Assembly: GCF_024170285.1 (NCBI RefSeq)
Contig: NZ_JALJXV010000001.1
Coordinates: 310,001 to 374,000 of the forward strand
Direction: 5' to 3'
DNA from: Natronocella acetinitrilica
GTDB taxonomy: Bacteria; Pseudomonadota; Gammaproteobacteria; Nitrococcales; Aquisalimonadaceae
Length of the DNA stretch: 64,000 nucleotides
The notes beneath the pieces are model-generated. The model was not told the origin of the DNA. It saw nothing but the letters and a program-made list of their open reading frames with translations, and made no database searches. Below, piece by piece: positions 17,302 through 26,939 of this stretch. Numbering within the stretch: position 1 is the first letter of the stretch; the number at the start of each line of letters is the position of its first letter. The position numbers and the translations under genes are program-made.

Positions 17302-17742
17302 TCAGCCGGATTGCGGCTTGACCACGGCAACGATTCCCTCGAAGCGATCCACCCGGACCTTGTCACCCACCTGCACGGCGCTTCCATCGACTGTCCGCAC
17401 CGGGAAGAAATCGCCAAGCACACGTATGCCCAGGCGCCCTCGCTGTTCGATCACCTCGAAATCGGAATTGGCGATACGCGGGTCGGTGATGGAGTTGCCG
17501 CTGTTGCCACGGGTGGCACGCCGCAGCATCCAGACCACGAAGGGCAGACTGACTACGCTTGCCACGACGGCCGTCATGATCTGCCCGGTGGGCTCCAGCC
17601 CGAGCAGCGCCCCCACCATGCCCCCCAGCGCCCCCAACCCGAGCACCAGCAGCACGCCGCTGGCACCACCAGCGACGAACACGTCGGCAAGCAGAAGCAG
17701 CAGACCGATGATCAGCCAGAGCTGCCACATGGCAAACGTCAT
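17302..17742 (-). CDS. NfeD family membrane protein (YbbJ-like)
   Basis: 146 aa from ATG at 17742 (MTFAMWQLWLIIG), preceded by GGAGAG. Three or four hydrophobic segments (LWLIIGLLLLLADVF, SGVLLVLGLGALGGMVGALL, IMTAVVASVVSLPFVVWML) are followed by a C-terminal OB-fold domain (RGRLGIRVLGDFFPVRTVDG, KVRVDRFEGIVAVVKP). NfeD proteins partner SPFH proteins such as the one encoded immediately downstream. The longer frame starting at 17805 lacks support. Confidence 0.92.
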   Translation of the reverse strand: MTFAMWQLWLIIGLLLLLADVFVAGGASGVLLVLGLGALGGMVGALLGLEPTGQIMTAVVASVVSLPFVVWMLRRATRGNSGNSITDPRIANSDFEVIEQRGRLGIRVLGDFFPVRTVDGSAVQVGDKVRVDRFEGIVAVVKPQSG

Positions 17743-17908
17743 GCTCGACTCTCCACGGTTGGACAGGGGCGGCGGCAGACCCATCGCGGCCCGGCAGTGT
17801 GCCATGGCGGCAGGTTCGGGTCACGGGCCGGGAACCTGATGGCCAAAACAGGTCTCTGAGGCTATACCCAAGAGCCTGTTCAACAAGAATCACAAGGAGT
17901 CCATCAAC

Positions 17909-18721
17909 ATGACTGCCAACACACCGCTGCGAGCGCTTGCCTGCGCCGTGTTAATGGGCAGCGCGGCCACGCTGCACGCCGAGATCCGCACCGAAGTCAT
18001 CGACTACACCGTAGAGGGCGAGCAGTTCACCGGTTACCTGGCCTACGACGACAGCATCTCCGGGGAACGCCCAGGCGTTCTGGTGGTTCACGAGTGGTGG
18101 GGTCACAACGACTTTGCCCGGGATCGTGCCGAAGCCCTCGCCCGGGAAGGCTACACCGCCTTCGCGCTGGACATGTATGGCACTGGCCGGCAGGCCGATC
18201 ACCCGGATGATGCCCAGCAGTTCATGCAGGCGGTCATGAGTGACATGGACGTGGCGGAAGCCCGCTTCCGGGCAGCCATGGAGGTGCTGCAGAACCATGA
18301 AACCGTGGATCCGAACCGGATCGCGGCGCAAGGGTACTGCTTTGGCGGTGCCGTGGTGCTGCACATGGCCCGTCGCGGCGTCGACCTCGCCGGTGTCGTG
18401 AGCCTGCATGGCGCACTGGGTGGCGGCGAACCGCCGGAACCGGGCACGATCACGGCTCGCATTCAGGTCTACACCGGCGGCGCCGATCCGATGGTGCCAC
18501 CCTCCCAGGTCGCCGGTTTCGTCGAGGAAATGCAGACCGCGGGTGCCGACTTCAGCCTGGTGAGCTACCCGGATGTGCTGCATTCGTTCACCAGCCCCGC
18601 AGCCGATGACTACGCCGAGGAGTTCGGCATGCCCGTCGGCTACGACGAACACGCCGACCAGCACTCCTGGCAGGGCCTGACGCGCTTCTACGAGGAATTG
18701 TTCGGCACTGGGCGCCAATGA
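17909..18721 (+). CDS. Dienelactone hydrolase family protein, secreted
   Basis: 270 aa alpha/beta hydrolase. A Sec signal peptide is visible (ALACAVLMGSAATLHA, cut about residue 25). The nucleophile elbow is GYCFGG (Cys nucleophile, as in dienelactone hydrolase); the acid and His lie in VYTGGADPMVPP and VLHSFTSP. WWGHNDFARDRAEALAREGY is the usual strand after the oxyanion region. AAGGAG precedes the start. Periplasmic location follows from the signal peptide. Its stop is 8 bp from the convergent aceE stop. Substrate unknown. Confidence 0.9.
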   Translation: MTANTPLRALACAVLMGSAATLHAEIRTEVIDYTVEGEQFTGYLAYDDSISGERPGVLVVHEWWGHNDFARDRAEALAREGYTAFALDMYGTGRQADHPDDAQQFMQAVMSDMDVAEARFRAAMEVLQNHETVDPNRIAAQGYCFGGAVVLHMARRGVDLAGVVSLHGALGGGEPPEPGTITARIQVYTGGADPMVPPSQVAGFVEEMQTAGADFSLVSYPDVLHSFTSPAADDYAEEFGMPVGYDEHADQHSWQGLTRFYEELFGTGRQ

Positions 18722-18728
18722 ATCCTGG

Positions 18729-21431
18729 CTATGAGGCCGCCGGATCACGTCGATCCGGCCGGATCTCGTAAGCCTTCAAGGCTTTTTTCACCGTGGCTTC
18801 GGTAATGGCTCCCTGATCCGCCAGCGCCCGCAGCGCCTGGGCGACGACATGATAGCGGTCCACTTCGAAGAAGCGCCGCAAGGCCACTCGCTGATCGGAA
18901 CGTCCGAAGCCGTCGGTACCAAGCACGTGCAGCGGCGCTTCCAGGTCCGGGGCGATGCGTGCCGGCCAGGCGCGAATGTAATCACTGGTGGCGATCACCG
19001 GATCACTCCCGGCCAGACAGGCGGCAACATGGGACATCCGCTTTCGCCGGGCCGGCAGGAACAGGTTGTCCCGGGCGACGTTGCGGGCGTCCCGCTCCAG
19101 CTCGCTGTAACTGGTGGCACTCCAGATTTCCGCGTCTACGCCCCAGTCATCGGCCAGCAGATCGGCGGCGGCAATCACCTCCTGCAACAGCGTGCCGGAA
19201 CCCAGCAACCGCACCCGAGGCCGCTGCTTGCCCTTGGCCGCCGGGGCATTGCGGTAGCGATAAAGCCCACGAACAATCTCCTCCGGGTCTACGCCCTTGG
19301 GCATGCTCGGCTGGTCGTAGTTCTCGTTCATCACCGTAAGGTAGTAGAAGACATCCTTGCCCTCGGTGAGCATCTCGCGCATGCCACGATCCATGATGAC
19401 CGCCAGCTCGTAGGCAAAGGCGGGATCATAGGCGCGGCAATTGGGTATGCTCGCCATCATCACGTGACTGCTGCCGTCCTGGTGCTGGAGGCCCTCGCCG
19501 TTCAGCGTTGTGCGCCCGGCAGTGGCGCCGATGAGAAAACCGCGCACTCGCTGATCCGCCGCCGCCCACATCAGGTCCCCCACCCGCTGGTAGCCGAAGA
19601 TGGAGTAGTAGATGTACATGGGCAGCATGGACTGACCATGGTTGCTGTAGGCCGTGCCGGCGGCGATCCAACTGGACATGGCGCCAGCCTCGGTAATCCC
19701 CTCTTCCAGGATCTGGCCACCGGTATCCTCCCGATAGGAGAGGATGGAATCCGCGTCCTCGGGCTGGTAGAGCTGCCCCACCGCCGAGTAGATGCCGATC
19801 TGCCGGAACAGATTGGCGATGCCGAAGGTCCGGGCCTCATCGGCGACAATGGGCACGATGCGGGGGCCGAGCTGCTTGTCCCGCAGCAGGCCGCTCAGAA
19901 TCCGCGCCCAGGCCATGGTGGTGGACATGGTCTTGCCGTCGGCGTGCAGGGCGAAATCGGCATACTGCTCGATGGCGGGCACCGGCACTGCGGGTGCCGT
20001 AACTTGCCGGGCGGGCAGGTAGCCACCGAGGCGCTCGCGGCACTTGTGCAGATACTGCATTTCCGGGCTGTCTTCGGCGGGCCGGTGTAGCTTGAGACCG
20101 GTCACCTCGGCGTCGCTGAGGGGCAGCTTGAAGCGGTCGCGGAAGGCGAGCAGCGCCTCGTCGTCCAGCTTTTTCTGCTGGTGGCTGGTCATCTTGCCCT
20201 CGCCCCAGTGCCCCATGCCGAAACCCTTCTTGGTCTTGGCGAGTATCACCGTGGGCTGGCCCCGGTGGGCCAGTGCCTCGCGGTAGGCCGCATAGACCTT
20301 GACGATGTCATGACCACCGCGGCGCAGCCGGTCAATCTGGTCATCGGTCATGTGGGAGACCAGTTCCTGCAGTTTCGGGTTCTTGGCGAAGAAGTGTTCG
20401 CGGTTGAAGCGCCCGTCGGTGGCGGCCAGGGTCTGGAATTCGCCGTCCAGCGTCTCATGCAGGCACTGCAGCAGGACACCCTCGGTGTCCCGGGCGAATA
20501 AATCGTCCCAGTCCGAGCCCCAGAGCACCTTGATCACATTCCAGCCGGCGCCACGGAACAGCCCCTCCAGTTCCTGGATGATCTGGCCGTTGCCCCGCAC
20601 CGGGCCGTCGAGACGCTGCAGGTTGCAGTTGATCACGAAAGTGACGTTATCAAGCCCCTCACGGGCGGCCAGGGCCAGGGCCCCGATGGACTCCGGCTCA
20701 TCCATCTCGCCATCACCGAATACGCCCCAGACGTGGCGATTGCTCTCTGGCAACAGCCCGCGGCCCACCATGTAGCGCATGAACCGGGCCTGGTAGATGG
20801 CCTGCAGAGGGCCAAGGCCCATTGACGCCGTGGGGAACTGCCAGAACTCGGGCATCAGCCAGGGGTGGGGGTAGGATGACAAGCCCTTGCCGTCGGCCTC
20901 CCGTCGGTAGCGCTCGAGCTGTTCCTCTTCCAGCCGCCCTTCCAGGAACGCCCGGGCATAGACGCCGGGCGCCGAGTGGGCCTGGAGGTAAACCAGGTCG
21001 CCGGGCTGCTCGTCCACCTTGGCCCGGAAGAAGTGATTGAAGCCCACTTCGAACAGATCCGCCGCCGAGGCATAGCTGGCGATGTGACCACCCAGGCTGC
21101 CGTCGGCGCGATTGGCCCGCACCACCGTCGCCAGGGCATTCCACCGCACCAGCGCCCCCAGCCGCTCCTCCACAGTCAGATCCCCCGGAAACGGGGGCTG
21201 CTGGTCCACGCCGATGGTGTTGCAGTAGGGCGTGGTCAGCGGTGCGTCGGTCTTGAGCCCAAGCCTGGGCGCGGCCTCCAGCAGGCGCAGCAACAGGAAC
21301 AGGCCGCGATCCTTGCCTTCATTCTGCACAACGGACTGCAGGGCTTCCAGCCACTCGCGGGTCTCCATCGGATCCTGATCGGATTCGGCGTGACGGGCGG
21401 CAACGAACGGCGGCTTGGGCAGGGCACTCAT
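18729..21431 (-). CDS. aceE: Pyruvate dehydrogenase E1 component, homodimeric (AceE type)
   Basis: 900 aa, usual length ~890. Thiamine-diphosphate enzyme decarboxylating a 2-oxoacid and acylating lipoyl-E2. Aligns along its length with AceE motifs: GGHIASYASAADLFEVGFNH, GLSSYPHPWLMPEFWQFPT, FGDGEMDEPESIGAL (ThDP/Mg), NCNLQRLDGPVRGNGQIIQE, GHDIVKVYAAY, LIGATAGRTTLNGEGLQHQD. GAGGGGG precedes the ATG. No aceF or lpd follows, and an Lrp-type regulator is divergent. The pattern recalls mdeR/mdeB, where the E1 acts on 2-oxobutyrate, so a paralogue with that substrate is possible. Confidence 0.93.
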   Translation of the reverse strand: MSALPKPPFVAARHAESDQDPMETREWLEALQSVVQNEGKDRGLFLLLRLLEAAPRLGLKTDAPLTTPYCNTIGVDQQPPFPGDLTVEERLGALVRWNALATVVRANRADGSLGGHIASYASAADLFEVGFNHFFRAKVDEQPGDLVYLQAHSAPGVYARAFLEGRLEEEQLERYRREADGKGLSSYPHPWLMPEFWQFPTASMGLGPLQAIYQARFMRYMVGRGLLPESNRHVWGVFGDGEMDEPESIGALALAAREGLDNVTFVINCNLQRLDGPVRGNGQIIQELEGLFRGAGWNVIKVLWGSDWDDLFARDTEGVLLQCLHETLDGEFQTLAATDGRFNREHFFAKNPKLQELVSHMTDDQIDRLRRGGHDIVKVYAAYREALAHRGQPTVILAKTKKGFGMGHWGEGKMTSHQQKKLDDEALLAFRDRFKLPLSDAEVTGLKLHRPAEDSPEMQYLHKCRERLGGYLPARQVTAPAVPVPAIEQYADFALHADGKTMSTTMAWARILSGLLRDKQLGPRIVPIVADEARTFGIANLFRQIGIYSAVGQLYQPEDADSILSYREDTGGQILEEGITEAGAMSSWIAAGTAYSNHGQSMLPMYIYYSIFGYQRVGDLMWAAADQRVRGFLIGATAGRTTLNGEGLQHQDGSSHVMMASIPNCRAYDPAFAYELAVIMDRGMREMLTEGKDVFYYLTVMNENYDQPSMPKGVDPEEIVRGLYRYRNAPAAKGKQRPRVRLLGSGTLLQEVIAAADLLADDWGVDAEIWSATSYSELERDARNVARDNLFLPARRKRMSHVAACLAGSDPVIATSDYIRAWPARIAPDLEAPLHVLGTDGFGRSDQRVALRRFFEVDRYHVVAQALRALADQGAITEATVKKALKAYEIRPDRRDPAAS

Positions 21432-21571
21432 GGCTATCCCCCTCGGGCATGCAGCATTTTTTTGGTTTGGTCACTTTACTGTAGAGGCTGAGGCAGTATT
21501 GCGCGAAGTCGGGGTCATGAAGCAGGCTTGTCGGCATCATCCTTCGTTTTTTGCCTGCAAGGCGGAACAAA

Positions 21572-22057
21572 ATGCCGCGAAAGAGCCTTGATAGAACAGA
21601 TATTCGAATTCTGGAAGAGTTGCAGCAGGACGCACGCCTGACCAACGTGGAGCTGGCGGCACGGGTCAACCTCTCACCCTCACCCTGCCTGGCCCGCGTT
21701 CGGGCCCTGGAGGAGTCGGGGGTTATCGAGCGACACGTGACGCTGCTCGCCCCGCAGCGCCTCGGCCTGCACATGAATGTGTTCATCCATGTCAGCCTGG
21801 ATCGACAGGTGCGCCGGGAGCTGGAGTCATTCGAATCGGCGGTGATGCGGCTGCCCGAGGTCATGGAGTGCTACCTCATGACCGGGCAGTCGGATTATCT
21901 TCTGCGGGTCATGGTGCCGGATGTGGCGGCGCTGGAGCAGCTCATCGTGGATCAGCTCACAAAGATCCCCGGAATCGCCAACATCCAGTCCAGCATTGCC
22001 CTGAAACGGGTGAAGTACCAGACCGCCTTGCCGCTGGAGACCTTGCCGGCGAGTTGA
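21572..22057 (+). CDS. Lrp/AsnC family transcriptional regulator
   Basis: 161 aa from ATG at 21572 ([14 protein letters not shown]); an in-frame ATG 21 bases earlier is also possible. N-terminal [23 protein letters not shown], then [20 protein letters not shown]. The C-terminal RAM domain includes [20 protein letters not shown] with the effector-binding GxxDY(L/V) pattern. Divergent from the AceE-type gene with a 140-bp gap, which suggests that it controls that gene in response to an amino acid. By analogy it could be MdeR- or BkdR-like. Confidence 0.92.
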   Translation: MPRKSLDRTDIRILEELQQDARLTNVELAARVNLSPSPCLARVRALEESGVIERHVTLLAPQRLGLHMNVFIHVSLDRQVRRELESFESAVMRLPEVMECYLMTGQSDYLLRVMVPDVAALEQLIVDQLTKIPGIANIQSSIALKRVKYQTALPLETLPAS

Positions 22058-22099
22058 CGGTTGGATTGGGGGTTGGGGTGGCTTGGCCAGCGCTGGCGT

Positions 22100-22183
22100 G
22101 GTGCGTTACGCGCTTCGCGCTAACGCACCCTACGTGAGGCGTGCCCGCTGTAGGGTGTGTTAGGCCAAAGGCCGTAACGCACC
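22100..22183. repeat. REP-like imperfect palindrome, copy B
   Basis: Begins GGTGCGTTACGCGCTTCGCG and ends GGCCGTAACGCACC, with the same CCTAC/GTAGGG inner borders as the 97-bp copies but a shorter spacer (84 bp). Lies between the convergent Lrp and transaldolase genes. Confidence 0.85.
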
Positions 22184-22200
22184 AAAACGGCGCCCCACGC

Positions 22201-22326
22201 CAATGGCACAAACGGAGAGCCGGTGCGCCGCTCGGGGACCGTCAGCGACAGGGATGTCGCTGTCGAGCCTACATGGATGTATTCACGGCGTGTCCCCGAG
22301 CGGCGCACCGGCTCTCCGTTCCCGGA
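22201..22326. repeat. Long palindromic repeat, family 2, copy 1
   Basis: Perfect 28-bp inverted arms at 22211-22238 and 22293-22320, with a 54-bp centre that holds its own hairpin (CAGCGACA/TGTCGCTG). A second, inverted and more diverged copy lies at 42759-42880 beside another REP-like element. The conserved outer words are CAATGGCACAAACGGAG and CTCCGTT. Transcribed, it would form a very stable stem. No ORF; unrecognised element class. Confidence 0.85.
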
Positions 22327-22396
22327 CAGGCCCTGCCCAGCCTTCCGTGAGCCCGAAGCAAACCATGCAGGCGGCATCAGGAACGCACGGAACAGA

Positions 22397-23353
22397 TCAG
22401 ACCAACTTCGCCAGATGCTGACGCAGCTTTTCGGCATCTGCATGGAATCGGCGGATGCCCTCGGCCAGCTTTTCGGTGGCCATCGCATCTTCGTTGATGG
22501 CCCAGCGGAAACCGCGCTCCGACGCGTCGATGGCGGGAATATCCGCCTTGCCGGCGGCCGCGGCATCAAGGCGCAGCGGCACTTCACCCTCACGGCCGCT
22601 CAGTTCGTCCAGCAACTGCGGCGAGATGGTCAAGCGATCGCAGCCCGCCAGGGCCTCCACCTGCCCGGTGGTGCGGAATGAGGCCGCCATCACCACCGTC
22701 TGGTGACCATGGGCCTTGAAGTACTCGAAGATGCTGCGCACCGACTGCACGCCGGGATCATCCTCCGGCGCGTAATCCTTGCCGGTGGAGGCCTTGTACC
22801 AGTCAGTAATGCGGCCGACGAACGGCGAAATCAGAAAGGCATCCGCCTCGGCACAGGCGACAGCCTGCACCTGGTTGAAGATCAGCGTCATGTTGCAATT
22901 GATGCCGCTGCGCTGCAGTTCGCGGGCAGCCTGCACGCCCTCCCAGGTGGAGGCAACCTTGATGAGAATCCGCTCCGCGGGCACATCCAGCTCGGCGTAG
23001 AGGTCGATGAGCCGGTGGGCCTTCTCGATGGTGCCGGCGGTGTCGAAGGACAGGGCAGCGTCCACTTCCGTGGATACATAGCCAGGCACCAGGCGGGTGA
23101 GTTCACGGCCGAAGTTCACGGCCAGCCGGTCCATGATGGCGTCGACGTCATCCTCGCGGCTGCCGGTGCGGCCCTTGCCCCAGGCCACCGCCTCGTCCAC
23201 CAACTCACGGTAATCCTCAACCTGCGCCGCCTTCAACAGCAGCGAGGGATTGGTGGTGCAGTCCTGGGGACGAAAGCGCTCGATCAGGCCGATTTCGCCG
23301 GTATCGGCGACGATGGTGCTGGACTGGGCCAGACTCTGCAGTCGTGTGGTCAT
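22397..23353 (-). CDS. tal: Transaldolase
   Basis: 318 aa, TalB class (normal ~317). Transfers a dihydroxyacetone unit between sugar phosphates in the pentose phosphate pathway. Visible motifs: RFRPQDCTTNPSLLLKAAQ near residue 28, VSTEVDAALSFDTAGTIEKA, the Schiff-base Lys in ILIKVASTWEGVQAA and NMTLIFNQVQAVACAEADAF, SPFVGRITDWYKA. ATG at 23353 (MTTRLQSL) fits the family start; the longer frame does not. It begins 73 bp after the sdaA stop and may be the last gene of that operon. Confidence 0.95.
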   Translation of the reverse strand: MTTRLQSLAQSSTIVADTGEIGLIERFRPQDCTTNPSLLLKAAQVEDYRELVDEAVAWGKGRTGSREDDVDAIMDRLAVNFGRELTRLVPGYVSTEVDAALSFDTAGTIEKAHRLIDLYAELDVPAERILIKVASTWEGVQAARELQRSGINCNMTLIFNQVQAVACAEADAFLISPFVGRITDWYKASTGKDYAPEDDPGVQSVRSIFEYFKAHGHQTVVMAASFRTTGQVEALAGCDRLTISPQLLDELSGREGEVPLRLDAAAAGKADIPAIDASERGFRWAINEDAMATEKLAEGIRRFHADAEKLRQHLAKLV

Positions 23354-23426
23354 GGCAGTACCCCCGGGCGGGCATGGAACAGGGCGCATATCCTCGCCCA
23401 AGTCGGCGCCGGTTTCCAGCCGCATC

Positions 23427-24791
23427 TCAACACTCGATGATATTCACCGCAAGACCACCCCGCGAGGTCTCCTTGTACTTGGCGAGCATGTCGCGGCCCG
23501 TGTTGCGCATGGTGCGAATGACCTTGTCCAGGGACACATGGTGCACGCCATCACCGCGCAGGGCCATGCGGGCCGCGTTGACAGCCTTGACGCTGGCCAC
23601 GGCATTGCGCTCGATGCATGGGATCTGCACCAGCCCGCCGATGGGGTCGCAGGTCAGCCCGAGATTGTGCTCCAGACCGATCTCGGCGGCATTCTCCACC
23701 TGGGCCGGCGTGCCGCCCATGAGTTCTGCCAGACCCGCCGCCGCCATGGCGCAGGCCGATCCCACTTCGCCCTGACAGCCCACCTCGGCGCCGGAAATGG
23801 ACGCATTGCGCTTGATGAGTATGCCGATGGCCGCCGCCGTCAACAGGAAACGGGCGACGCCGTCTTCGTCGGCACCGGCCATGAAATCCCGGTAGTAGTG
23901 GAGCACCGCCGGAATGATGCCGGCGGCGCCGTTGGTGGGCGCGGTCACGATACGGCCACCGGCGGCGTTTTCCTCGTTCACCGCCAGCGCGTACAGCGTG
24001 ACCCAGTCCATCACGTCCAGCGGATCGGTGGATCCACCGGTCTCCTGAAGCTTGGCCAGCAGCTCCGGAGCGCGCCGTCGCACCTTGAGCCCGCCGGGCA
24101 ACACCCCTGAATGCCGCGTGCCGTTGACCACGCAGTCCTGCATGGCCACCCAGATGGCCTGCAGAGCAGCGCGGGTCTCAGCCTCACCGCGTAATGCCGC
24201 CTCATTGCGCAGCATCAGTTCGCTGACACTGCAGCCAAGCGCACTGCAATGGGCCAGCATCTCCCGGGCGGTAACGAAAGGATGCGGCAAGGGTGTGTTG
24301 TCCTCACCGATTGCACCACTGGCCTCGTCCATGACGAATCCACCACCGACGGAATAGTAGATGGCGCTGACAAGCTCATCGCCGGCGGCGTTCCAGGCTG
24401 TGAAAACCATGCCATTGGGGTGAGCCGGCAGGCTGCGGCGCTTGCGGAAAAGCAGATCGTCCCGGGGCTGGAAACGGATACTGTGATTGCCCCGAAGCGC
24501 CAGCCGTCTGGAGGCCTCGACCTCGGCAGCGCGCTGGGGAATCCAGGCCGGATCCACCGTCTCCGGCTCCCGCCCTTCCAGGCCGGCAATCACCGCCGGC
24601 CCACTGCCGTGCCCGCGACCCGTGGCACCCAGCGAGCCGCAGAGCTCCACCTGAACCCGGGCCACCTCCTCCAGCAAGCCATCCTGGCCCAGCCGCAGTG
24701 CAAACAAGCGGGCGGCCCGCATCGGCCCCACGGTATGGGAGCTGGACGGGCCAATACCAACCTTGAACAGGTCCAGGACGCTGAGCGCCAT
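23427..24791 (-). CDS. sdaA: L-serine ammonia-lyase (serine dehydratase, iron-sulfur type)
   Basis: 454 aa single-chain enzyme, normal length. Deaminates serine to pyruvate using a 4Fe-4S cluster. N-terminal beta-domain with [20 protein letters not shown]-terminal alpha-domain with the cluster cysteines in [16 protein letters not shown] and [19 protein letters not shown], and [13 protein letters not shown]. It follows the MetF-like gene by 26 bp, so is probably co-transcribed with the folate demethylase genes. In betaine catabolism serine made from glycine is disposed of this way, which fits the context. Confidence 0.95.
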   Translation of the reverse strand: MALSVLDLFKVGIGPSSSHTVGPMRAARLFALRLGQDGLLEEVARVQVELCGSLGATGRGHGSGPAVIAGLEGREPETVDPAWIPQRAAEVEASRRLALRGNHSIRFQPRDDLLFRKRRSLPAHPNGMVFTAWNAAGDELVSAIYYSVGGGFVMDEASGAIGEDNTPLPHPFVTAREMLAHCSALGCSVSELMLRNEAALRGEAETRAALQAIWVAMQDCVVNGTRHSGVLPGGLKVRRRAPELLAKLQETGGSTDPLDVMDWVTLYALAVNEENAAGGRIVTAPTNGAAGIIPAVLHYYRDFMAGADEDGVARFLLTAAAIGILIKRNASISGAEVGCQGEVGSACAMAAAGLAELMGGTPAQVENAAEIGLEHNLGLTCDPIGGLVQIPCIERNAVASVKAVNAARMALRGDGVHHVSLDKVIRTMRNTGRDMLAKYKETSRGGLAVNIIEC

Positions 24792-24817
24792 TGCTTATTC
24801 TCTCCAGACGATTCCAA

Positions 24818-25738
24818 TCAAGACGTGATGGTCATGGCGGCCGCCGCCGAGCGGCGTCGGCTGTCCGGCTGACAAGAGTCCCGGCAGTGCTTCCTGCGCA
24901 GTGACTCAAGGCATGCACGGGAAGCATCGACTTCATTAAAGGTATAGACGTGAATGCCGGCTATGTTCAGGGCCGGCTGGTCGACAGCCGCGGCAAGCGC
25001 TTCCAGCAGGGCGTCCTGCCGTCGGCGGTTTGCGCCCAATAAGCGCCCCACCAGGCCGCCCTGGCGGCGCAGCAGTCGCATGGAGGGGCCGAGCCCGATG
25101 CGCATGCCGATACGCATCAACCGGGCTGGGTCCACCCGGCCGGCAACGCCCAGGTATACGGGCAGCGAAAATCCGTCGCGACGTTGCGCGGTCAGCCAAT
25201 CCAGGATGACACCGGCATCGAAGCAGAGCTGGGTGACTGCGTAATGGGCGACAGCCGCCTTGGCCGCAAGGGATGCGCGCAGCCGCCCCGCGTCGATGAT
25301 GCCGTGGCCCTCCGGATAGGCCGGCACGCCGATCAGCCGCGGGCGCTGACTGAGGGAATCCAGCGTCTCGAGCACCTCCAGTCCACTGGCATACGGCCCC
25401 TGCGGTTGGGGACTATCGCCGCCCACCAGAAAGACCTCATCGAGTTCCTCGGCCGTCAACCTGCCGAGCACATCGTCCAGGTGACCGCGACTCTTTAGCA
25501 GTCGGGCCGCAACATGGGGCACAACCCGAAGGTCGAGCCGCCGAAGCTCCACCGCGGTCTCCAGGGTGTGCTCGATGCCGTGGCGAGGCGAGCAGGTCAC
25601 GGTCACCGTAGCGCCCGATGGCAGTGCCCGGCAGCGGTCGACAACGCCCGACACCGGCAACACCTCGTAGCGCGGCGCTGCCAGGGCCAGGCATCCGGGG
25701 CCGGCTTCCCGGACCCCGGCAACACGCGTGGCGGGCAT
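24818..25738 (-). CDS. Methylenetetrahydrofolate reductase family protein (MetF-like)
   Basis: 306 aa from ATG at 25738 (MPATRVAGV), 4 bases after the upstream stop. MTHFR TIM-barrel features: RYEVLP near residue 25 (equivalent of the catalytic-Glu FEFFPP), VTVTCSPRHGIEHTLE, VVPHVAARLLKSRGHL, VFLVGGDSP, IGVPAYPEGH and VTQLCFDAGVILDWL. The sequence is divergent from housekeeping MetF and ends with an Arg/Ser tail. Beside a DmdA-like demethylase it may oxidise methyl-THF to methylene-THF, i.e. the reverse of the biosynthetic direction; this is inference. Confidence 0.85.
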   Translation of the reverse strand: MPATRVAGVREAGPGCLALAAPRYEVLPVSGVVDRCRALPSGATVTVTCSPRHGIEHTLETAVELRRLDLRVVPHVAARLLKSRGHLDDVLGRLTAEELDEVFLVGGDSPQPQGPYASGLEVLETLDSLSQRPRLIGVPAYPEGHGIIDAGRLRASLAAKAAVAHYAVTQLCFDAGVILDWLTAQRRDGFSLPVYLGVAGRVDPARLMRIGMRIGLGPSMRLLRRQGGLVGRLLGANRRRQDALLEALAAAVDQPALNIAGIHVYTFNEVDASRACLESLRRKHCRDSCQPDSRRRSAAAAMTITS

Positions 25739-25742
25739 CAGA

Positions 25743-26939
25743 TCAGCCCTTGGGTGTGTGCTTGCGTGGATCGAAAAACGGCTTCTCCACGACACGGGCA
25801 TCCTGCATTCCCGTGTTGGCCGCGATGCGCAGCTCGGTGCCCGGAGCGGTGTAGTCGATTGGCACCATGGCGTAGCCGATATTCTTTTTCAGCCGCGGCG
25901 ACTCACAGGCCGAGGTCACCTTGCCCACCCATTCGCCGGCATCGTTGTAGACCGGGAACGGCTCGATCATGGAGCCATCGGTGAAGTAGCCGACACTGGG
26001 TCCGTCGATTTCCACACCCACCAGCTTGCGCCGGACGCCTTCACGCTTGATGCGTTGCAGGGCCTCGCGGCCGATGAACTCCTCGTCGCCGCGGAAATCC
26101 ACCATCCAGTCGTAACCCATGCCCACCTCGAAGGGGTTGGTGTCGTACCAGATGTCACAACCGAAGGCGAGCATGGCCCCCTCGATGCGGCGGATGTGGC
26201 AAGGCCCGATCACCTGCATGCCGTGGGCCCGCCCGGCCTCGTAGACACGATCCCAGAGGGCAACACCATGGGCACTGGCATCCATCAGGTAGATTTCGTA
26301 CCCGAGCTCCGTGCTATAGCCGGTGCGGGAAATGACCACGGACATGCCATCCAGCTCGGCATGGGTCAGGTAGTAGTAGGGGATGTCCAGTACGCGCTCG
26401 CCGAAGAGGTCCACCATGACCTCCTTGGCCTTCGGGCCCTGGACCTGCACCGGTGCCACATCCACCTCGCGAATGGTCACATCCAGACCGCTGTTGACGG
26501 CCAGCCCCCAGCACCAGAGCATGACGTCACTGTCGGCGAGAGACAGCCAGAAGCGGTTCTCTTCCACCCGCAGCAGCACAGGGTCGTTGATGATGCCGCC
26601 GTCGGGCGCGGTAACGAACACGTATTTGCACTGACCGATGGCGCACTTGCGCATGTCCCGGGGCACGAGCAGCTGGGTGAACCGCAAGGCATCCGGGCCG
26701 CTGATCTCGATCTGTCGCTCCACGCCCACATCCCAGAGCGTCACGCCCTCCACCAGCGCCCAGTATTCGTCCACCGGGTCGGTGTAGACCCGGGGGTGAT
26801 AGGTATGGTTGTAGACACTGTACTTGCGTACCCCGTGGCGACGGGACGCGTGAAAATAGGGTGATTTACGGATTCTGGGGTAAAGCAGAATCTCGGGGGT
26901 CGCAATGGTCTGCTGCACCTGCTCGGCTAGCTGGGACAT
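25743..26939 (-). CDS. DmdA-like THF-dependent demethylase (GcvT family)
   Basis: 398 aa. A GcvT-fold folate enzyme closer to dimethylsulfoniopropionate demethylase (DmdA) than to glycine-cleavage T protein: YTVYNH-type opening (here KYSVYNHTYHPRVYTD), VTLWDVGVERQIEISGPDAL, PRDMRKCAIGQCKYVF, NDPVLLRVEENRFWLSLADS, RTGYSTELGYEIYL. Moves a methyl or methylene group from a sulfonium or N-methyl substrate to THF. Being first in a run with metF-like and sdaA, next to a GbdR-like regulator, points to a betaine or dimethylglycine-type substrate as much as to DMSP. True substrate unknown. Confidence 0.83.
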   Translation of the reverse strand: MSQLAEQVQQTIATPEILLYPRIRKSPYFHASRRHGVRKYSVYNHTYHPRVYTDPVDEYWALVEGVTLWDVGVERQIEISGPDALRFTQLLVPRDMRKCAIGQCKYVFVTAPDGGIINDPVLLRVEENRFWLSLADSDVMLWCWGLAVNSGLDVTIREVDVAPVQVQGPKAKEVMVDLFGERVLDIPYYYLTHAELDGMSVVISRTGYSTELGYEIYLMDASAHGVALWDRVYEAGRAHGMQVIGPCHIRRIEGAMLAFGCDIWYDTNPFEVGMGYDWMVDFRGDEEFIGREALQRIKREGVRRKLVGVEIDGPSVGYFTDGSMIEPFPVYNDAGEWVGKVTSACESPRLKKNIGYAMVPIDYTAPGTELRIAANTGMQDARVVEKPFFDPRKHTPKG

